The notes under the pieces: model-generated | Database searches by the model: none | What the model was told of the DNA's origin: nothing | Seen by the model: only the letters and a program-made list of their open reading frames with translations | Part shown: one piece after another, positions 57,459 through 64,000 of the stretch | Numbering within the stretch: position 1 is the first letter of the stretch | How the letters are laid out: every line of letters starts with the position of its first letter | Program-made: the position numbers and the translations under genes | Assembly (NCBI GenBank): GCA_937975235.1 | Contig: CALJUZ010000001.1 | Coordinates: 1-64,000, forward strand | Direction of reading: 5' to 3' | DNA from: CALJUZ01 sp003387805 | Lineage (GTDB): Bacteria > Bacillota > Limnochordia > Limnochordales > ZCTH02-B6 | Length of the DNA stretch: 64,000 bases

Positions 57459-59405
57459 GTGGAATACAACTGGTTGCTCATACTCATACCGGGCCTGCCC
57501 TTGCTCGGCGCCGCGCTCATCGCCGCAGGCGCTCAGGGCCGCTGGAACCGCTCTTTCCTGGCTGCATTGGGCTGCACCGCCGTGTTTCTGGCCTTCGTGG
57601 CGACGGTCCTCGTGCGGCTGCAGTACAACGCGGCGGCGCCTTTCGGCAGCGTGCACATGCCGCTGTGGTCCTGGGGCGTGGACGGCGTCGGCCTGGGGCT
57701 GCTGGGCGATTCCATCTCCACGTGGTTCGCGCTGGTCGTCACAGGCGTGGGGTTTTTGATTCATTTGTACTCGGCCGCGTACATGGCCGATGATCCGAGC
57801 TATCCCAGGTTTTTCGCGAAGCTGAACTTCTTCATCTTCGCCATGAGCGTGCTGGTGCTGGCCGACGGCTTCGTGGGCATGCTCATCGGCTGGGCCAACG
57901 TGGGCGTCGCGTCGTACCTGCTCATCGGCTTCTGGCACGCGCGGCCGGCCGCGGCCGCGGCGGCCAAGAAGGCGTACTGGGTCAACACGGTGGGCGAGAT
58001 CGGCCTGATTTTGGGCGCGATCGTCATGCTCCAGCACTTTGGCAGCCTGTACTTCGCCGACGTGCTGCCGCAGGCGTGGTTCGCGCCGCAAAACGTGCTG
58101 AACGCGGTGGCGCTGCTGCTGCTGGCCGGCGCGGTGGCCAAGTCGGCCCAGCTGCCGCTGCACGTGTGGCTGCCGGACGCGATGCAAGGGCCGACGCCGG
58201 TCAGCGCCCTCATCCACGCGGCCACCATGGTCACCGCCGGCGTGTATTTGGTCGTGCGGGCCTATCCGATTTTCGAGGCGGCGCCGTGGGGCTTGCCCGC
58301 GGTGGCGCTGGTGGGCATCGGCTCGGTGCTGTTCGGCGCGCTGGCCGCCCTGGGCCAGAACGACATCAAGCGGGTGCTGGCCTTCTCCACCATGAGCCAG
58401 GTGGGCTACATGATGCTGGGCGCGGGCGTGGGCGCGTATTCGGCGGCGCTGTTTCACTTCGCCACCCACGCGTTCTTCAAGGCGCTGCTGTTCCTGGGCG
58501 CCGGCGTGGTGATTCACCGCTTCGGCGGTGAACAGGACATTCGCAAAATGGGCGGGCTGGGCAAGAGCCACCCGTTCGCGTACTGGACGTTCCTCATCGG
58601 CACGCTGGCCCTGGTGGGCCTGCCGCCGCTGGCCGGCTTCTACAGCAAGGACGCCATCGTCGTCGGCGCCCTCATGGCCGGGCGGCCGTGGCTTTGGGCG
58701 CTGGCCGTTGTCGGTGCCGGGCTGACGGCGTTTTACATGATGCGCCTGTTTGCGCTGGTGTTTACGGGCGACAGCCCGGAAGTGGCCGCGTTCCAGCGGG
58801 GCGAAGGGGCCCGGCAGGCGGCCGCGGCTGCGGAAGCGGGCGTGGGCCGTTCCCGGCCCGTGCCGCCGCTGAAGATGGTGCCGCTGGTGGTCTTGACGCT
58901 GCTGTCCATCGTCGGCGGCTTCTTCGCCATGCCTGACCTTTCGGGCGTGCCCGGCGCTGCCGAGGGCGCGCGGCTGGCCGCGCCGCCGGCCCACGAAGCG
59001 GCGGTGGCCGGCCGGGTGCTGACCGAGAGTTCCGCGGCGACGCTGACCATCGCGCTGCTTTTGGCAGTGTCCGTCATCGGCGGCGGCCTGGCGCTGCAGC
59101 GCTTCGGTCCCAAGCGCGCGCCGCAGACCGCGGAGAGCGGCTTCGTGAAGGCCGCGGGCGCGGGCTTCTATTTTGACGATTTCTACCGGGCCGTCTTCGT
59201 GCGCCCGCTGCGGGCCACGGCCGGCTTCGTGGGCGACGTGACGGAACCGCACGTCATCGACGGCGCGGTGAACGGTGTGGCGCGCCTCGCGGCCACGCTG
59301 TCGGGCGCGGTGCGGCGCGTGCAGAGCGGCTACGTGCGCCGCTACGCGCTGGCGCTCATGGCGGGCGTGGCCGTGGTGCTGATCTACTTCGTCCTGATGG
59401 TCTGA
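57459..59405 (+). CDS. nuoL: NADH-quinone oxidoreductase subunit L, TM5 glutamate replaced by Ala
   Basis: Encodes 648 residues from GTG 57459 (AGAGGGG upstream). This is NuoL rather than NuoM: about 14 antiporter-like helices, then a long C-terminal part ending GYVRRYALALMAG like the NuoL lateral-helix region. TM7 Lys228 (AVAKSAQLPLHVWLPD), His253 and TM12 Lys397 (GFYSKD) are kept, and Glu180 stands for the usual Asp. However, the invariant TM5 motif GWEGVG reads GWANVG: residue 146 is Ala (codon GCC at 57894-57896). That glutamate, E144 in E. coli, pairs with the TM7 lysine and is required for pumping. Confidence 0.95.
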   Translation: MEYNWLLILIPGLPLLGAALIAAGAQGRWNRSFLAALGCTAVFLAFVATVLVRLQYNAAAPFGSVHMPLWSWGVDGVGLGLLGDSISTWFALVVTGVGFLIHLYSAAYMADDPSYPRFFAKLNFFIFAMSVLVLADGFVGMLIGWANVGVASYLLIGFWHARPAAAAAAKKAYWVNTVGEIGLILGAIVMLQHFGSLYFADVLPQAWFAPQNVLNAVALLLLAGAVAKSAQLPLHVWLPDAMQGPTPVSALIHAATMVTAGVYLVVRAYPIFEAAPWGLPAVALVGIGSVLFGALAALGQNDIKRVLAFSTMSQVGYMMLGAGVGAYSAALFHFATHAFFKALLFLGAGVVIHRFGGEQDIRKMGGLGKSHPFAYWTFLIGTLALVGLPPLAGFYSKDAIVVGALMAGRPWLWALAVVGAGLTAFYMMRLFALVFTGDSPEVAAFQRGEGARQAAAAAEAGVGRSRPVPPLKMVPLVVLTLLSIVGGFFAMPDLSGVPGAAEGARLAAPPAHEAAVAGRVLTESSAATLTIALLLAVSVIGGGLALQRFGPKRAPQTAESGFVKAAGAGFYFDDFYRAVFVRPLRATAGFVGDVTEPHVIDGAVNGVARLAATLSGAVRRVQSGYVRRYALALMAGVAVVLIYFVLMV

Positions 59406-59463
59406 CATTGGCTTGCCTCTGGGGCGGGGCGCGGGCGCCGCCCTTTGGAATGGAGGAGTCGCT

Positions 59464-60981
59464 GTGCCCGGGATAACGGACCTCAACATTATCGCTCCTC
59501 TGGTGGCGCTGACCGCCGGCGGGCTGGTCGTCATCGTGGCCGACCTGGTGACGCCGCGGCGGCTGGCCCGGCCGTGGACGTACGGCGTGGCCGCGGCCGC
59601 GGTGCTGGTGACGGCCTGGTACGTCGCGGACGCGTGGCAGGCGGTGCAGGCGGGGCCGCTGACGGCTTTCGCCGGCGCGGTGGTGGTCGACAAGCTGAGC
59701 GTGGCCCTCGCGGGCTTCTTGCTGGTGGCCGCGCTGTCCGTGGTCCTGATGAGCGCCGCCGACCGGGAGCGGGACATGTCAGGCTTTTTGTCGCTCATCC
59801 TGCTGGGCGCGGCCGGCATGACGGTGCTGGGCGCCGCCGGCAGCCTGATGGTCCTGTTCGTCTCGCTGGAAGTGTTCTCCCTGGGCTTGTACGCGCTCAT
59901 CGCGTTTCACCGGGAGCGGTCCGAGGCCCGGGAGGGCGCGTTCAAGTATTTCCTTCTGGGTTCGGTGGCGTCCGGCTTTCTTCTGTACGGTTTCGCGCTG
60001 ATGTACGGCGCGACGGGAACCCTGTCGCTGGCGGGCCTGGCGGAGTATGCGGCGGCGGGCGCCATTTCGCCCCTGTATCACGGGGGCTTCGCCCTGGCCG
60101 TCGTCGGGTTCGCCTTCAAGCTGGCGCTGGTGCCGTTCCACATGTGGGCGCCGGATGCGTACCAGGCGGCCACGCCCGCGGTGACGGCCTTTATGGCCGT
60201 GGGCACGAAGGGCGCTGCGCTGGCGGCGCTGGCGCGGTTCGCCTGGGCCGCGGTGCCGCATGATCCGCAGCTCGCGGGCAAGTACATGGCGCCGCTGGCG
60301 GTGCTGGCGGTGCTCAGCATGCTGGCGGGCAGCCTGTCGGCCCTTTTCCAGAACAACCTGAAGCGGCTGTTGGCGTACTCGGGCATCACCCACGCGGGCT
60401 ACCTGCTCATTCCCATCATCGCCCTGCAGGACAACGGCATGCGCCTGACCGTGTTTTATCTGTTCGGATACATGTTCATGACGCTGGGCGCCTTTGCCGT
60501 CATCACGGCGCTGCAGTTCCGCGGCGAGCAGGGCGACGACTTGCTCGCGAACGAGGGCCTCTGGCAGCGGCGGCCTTGGATGGCGGGTCTGCTGGCCTTC
60601 TTCTTCCTGGCCATGGCGGGCATGCCGCCCACCGCGGGGCTCACGGGCAAGCTGCTGCTCATCGGCGGCGGTCTGCAGGCCGGCGCCGGCGGCCTCATTG
60701 CCACGCTTATCGTCAGCACGGCCATCTCGGCCTACGCGTACCTGCGGGTCGTTTTGGCCGCGTTCCGGCCCGCGGGGGCGGGGCGGGATGAGGCCACGGC
60801 CGCGGCCATGGCGCCCATGGGCGGCGGCGACGGTACCGACGCGCCCTCGCCGTGGTCCAGCGCGTGGATCGATGTGGGGCTGGGCGTCGTGCTGGTGACG
60901 GCCGTGGCGGGCACGCTGGCCTTGGGCGTGTTCCCGGAGACGCTGCTGTCCGCGCTGGAAGGGCTGCTGCCGCCGCGATGA
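59464..60981 (+). CDS. nuoN: NADH-quinone oxidoreductase subunit N
   Basis: Encodes 505 residues from GTG 59464 (GGAGGAGTC upstream). It is NuoN, not NuoM: SLEVFSLGLYALIAF with the TM5 Glu, AFKYFLLGSVASGFLLYG, FKLALVPFHMWAPDAYQAA, VGTKGAALAALARF and NNLKRLLAYSGITHAGYLL. It follows nuoL after only 58 bases, with no nuoM gene or remnant between them. The stop overlaps the next gene by ATGA. Confidence 0.95.
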   Translation: MPGITDLNIIAPLVALTAGGLVVIVADLVTPRRLARPWTYGVAAAAVLVTAWYVADAWQAVQAGPLTAFAGAVVVDKLSVALAGFLLVAALSVVLMSAADRERDMSGFLSLILLGAAGMTVLGAAGSLMVLFVSLEVFSLGLYALIAFHRERSEAREGAFKYFLLGSVASGFLLYGFALMYGATGTLSLAGLAEYAAAGAISPLYHGGFALAVVGFAFKLALVPFHMWAPDAYQAATPAVTAFMAVGTKGAALAALARFAWAAVPHDPQLAGKYMAPLAVLAVLSMLAGSLSALFQNNLKRLLAYSGITHAGYLLIPIIALQDNGMRLTVFYLFGYMFMTLGAFAVITALQFRGEQGDDLLANEGLWQRRPWMAGLLAFFFLAMAGMPPTAGLTGKLLLIGGGLQAGAGGLIATLIVSTAISAYAYLRVVLAAFRPAGAGRDEATAAAMAPMGGGDGTDAPSPWSSAWIDVGLGVVLVTAVAGTLALGVFPETLLSALEGLLPPR

Positions 60982-61817
60982 CGCCGCCCGGATCCGTGTA
61001 TGACGCCGCCGCCTCCGGGGGCGGACGGGCGGCGGGCGCAGAAGGCGCGCCGGCGCCGGCGCATCGGCTCATCGCCATCGGCCCCGGGGCGCCGCCGGAG
61101 CTCTTGGCCCTAAGCCCGGCCATCGCCGAGGCCGTGGCCCAGTCGGTAGGCGCGGGGGAGGCGCCGCCCACCGTCGTCATCCGGCGCCAGGCGCCGTACG
61201 CGCTGCTGGGGCCGAAAGACCGGCGGCTGCCCCGGCTGCAGGCGGGCGTGGACGTGCTGCGCCGGGCGGGCTTGCCGGTGTACGAGCGCATCGCGGGCGG
61301 CACCGTCGTTATCCTGGACGAAGGCTGTCTGAGCTTCGCGGTGAGCGAGCCGTGCCGGGACTTTACGGCCGTCCACCGCAACTTCGACCGCCTGACGGAA
61401 GGCGTCCGGCGGGGACTGCGCCGGCTGGGCGTCGAGGCGGAATTCGGCGAGGCGCCGGGCTCCTTCTGCCCGGGACCGTACGATCTGCTGGCGGGCGGCC
61501 GCAAGATCGCCGGCATCGCCCAGGCCATGCGGCGCGGGTTCGCCATGGTGTCGGGCATGCTGATCGTGTCGCAGGACCCCGTCTACGTGACGAACTTGCT
61601 CAACGAGTTTTACGCGGCGGCCGGCGGCACGCCGGACCTGGTGCCGGACCACGTGGTGACGCTGTCGGATTTGGTCGGGCGGCGGCTCGGCCTGGACGAA
61701 GTGGAGGACGCGCTGAAGGCGGGGTTCGCGGAGGTGCATCCTTACGTTCCGGCTCTGCCCACCGAGGCCGAACTGGAGCGGGCCCGGCGCCTGGCGGCGG
61801 AACGGCGTCTGGCGTAG
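60978..61817 (+). CDS. lipoate/octanoate transfer protein, LipL-like
   Basis: Encodes 279 residues from ATG 60978, overlapping the nuoN stop. It has the biotin/lipoate ligase (BPL_LplA_LipB) fold: RIAGGTVVILDEGCLSFAV, GSFCPGPYDLLAGGRKIAGIAQ and a late VYVTNLLNEFY. The Cys in SFCPGPYDL matches the active-site Cys of Bacillus LipL, which moves octanoyl groups from GcvH to other lipoyl domains. LplA ligases use a Lys without this Cys. An N-terminal Ala/Gly-rich extension of about 30 residues precedes the domain. Co-transcription with complex I is clear; a functional tie is not. LipM is the alternative. Confidence 0.78.
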   Translation: MTPPGSVYDAAASGGGRAAGAEGAPAPAHRLIAIGPGAPPELLALSPAIAEAVAQSVGAGEAPPTVVIRRQAPYALLGPKDRRLPRLQAGVDVLRRAGLPVYERIAGGTVVILDEGCLSFAVSEPCRDFTAVHRNFDRLTEGVRRGLRRLGVEAEFGEAPGSFCPGPYDLLAGGRKIAGIAQAMRRGFAMVSGMLIVSQDPVYVTNLLNEFYAAAGGTPDLVPDHVVTLSDLVGRRLGLDEVEDALKAGFAEVHPYVPALPTEAELERARRLAAERRLA

Positions 61818-61940
61818 CACCGCCGGCGGCCCCGGCGGGAGAAGGGCAGTACGGGGCGCGGAGACGCAGACGCGGCGCAGGCGGCCCGGGAGAAGCGGGC
61901 GTGCGCCGGAGGAAACTGACCGGAGAGAAGGAGTCTCGCA

Positions 61941-64000
<2,060 letters not shown>

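Noticed and set aside
59406..59463. A decayed nuoM remnant between nuoL and nuoN
   Set aside because: Only 58 bases with a clear binding site for nuoN; nothing in any frame resembles NuoM.

Overview
The window is a very G+C-rich bacterial chromosome segment (assembly contig) that begins with Illumina adapter sequence and ends inside a malic enzyme gene. It carries about 54 protein genes, packed with many 1-4 bp start/stop overlaps. I saw no rRNA, tRNA, CRISPR array, insertion sequence or prophage, and no gene-free stretch longer than 300 bases. The gene set suggests a G+C-rich member of the Bacillota: AddA/AddB instead of RecBCD, a YhaO/YhaN-type SbcD/SbcC pair, a caa3-type oxidase with CtaG, a SpoVB-like flippase, strong GGAGG-type ribosome binding sites, and about a dozen TTG starts despite the high G+C. 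A possible outer-membrane beta-barrel protein (18507-19313) would fit a diderm lineage such as Limnochordia. The taxonomic placement is inference.

Layout: 1-50 adapter; 51-1731 small envelope cluster (truncated membrane protein, DUF6249-like protein, DUF4097 beta-repeat protein, strong terminator); 1870-5271 intracellular GH3 glucosidase and hemolysin III-family membrane protein; 5338-9968 (minus) peptide/nickel-type ABC importer without ATPases, followed by a luciferase-like monooxygenase; 10178-12535 ispG and a 3-hydroxyacyl-CoA dehydrogenase; 12619-17742 cytochrome caa3 operon ctaCDEF, then ctaG with its own promoter; 17848-19313 secreted C39 peptidase-like protein overlapped by a beta-barrel-like protein; 19458-20783 ychF and a small unknown; 20873-25645 (minus) HNH protein, ctaB and transketolase; 25916-28135 fumC and two small unknowns; 28272-39910 a DNA-end-processing operon yhaO-yhaN-addB-addA; 39974-44476 flippase, adenosine deaminase, trpS and SAM hydrolase; 44658-47842 threonine catabolism (tdh, kbl) and an unknown 274-aa protein; 47877-61817 a respiratory complex I operon nuoABCDEFGHIJKLN with an octanoyl-transfer gene fused to its end; 61941-64000 maeB.

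The genes together describe an aerobic heterotroph with an electron transport chain from NADH (complex I) to a caa3 oxidase, with heme O synthase (ctaB), fumarase and malic enzyme alongside. The most unusual result is in complex I. The operon has no nuoM between nuoL and nuoN. NuoL also lacks the TM5 glutamate that is normally essential for proton pumping: it has Trp-Ala-Asn-Val where the family has Trp-Glu-Gly-Val. All other key residues I could check in NuoL, NuoN, NuoK and NuoG are present. The second most unusual item is the C39 peptidase/beta-barrel pair, which recalls the FapD/FapF secretion parts of Pseudomonas amyloid systems.
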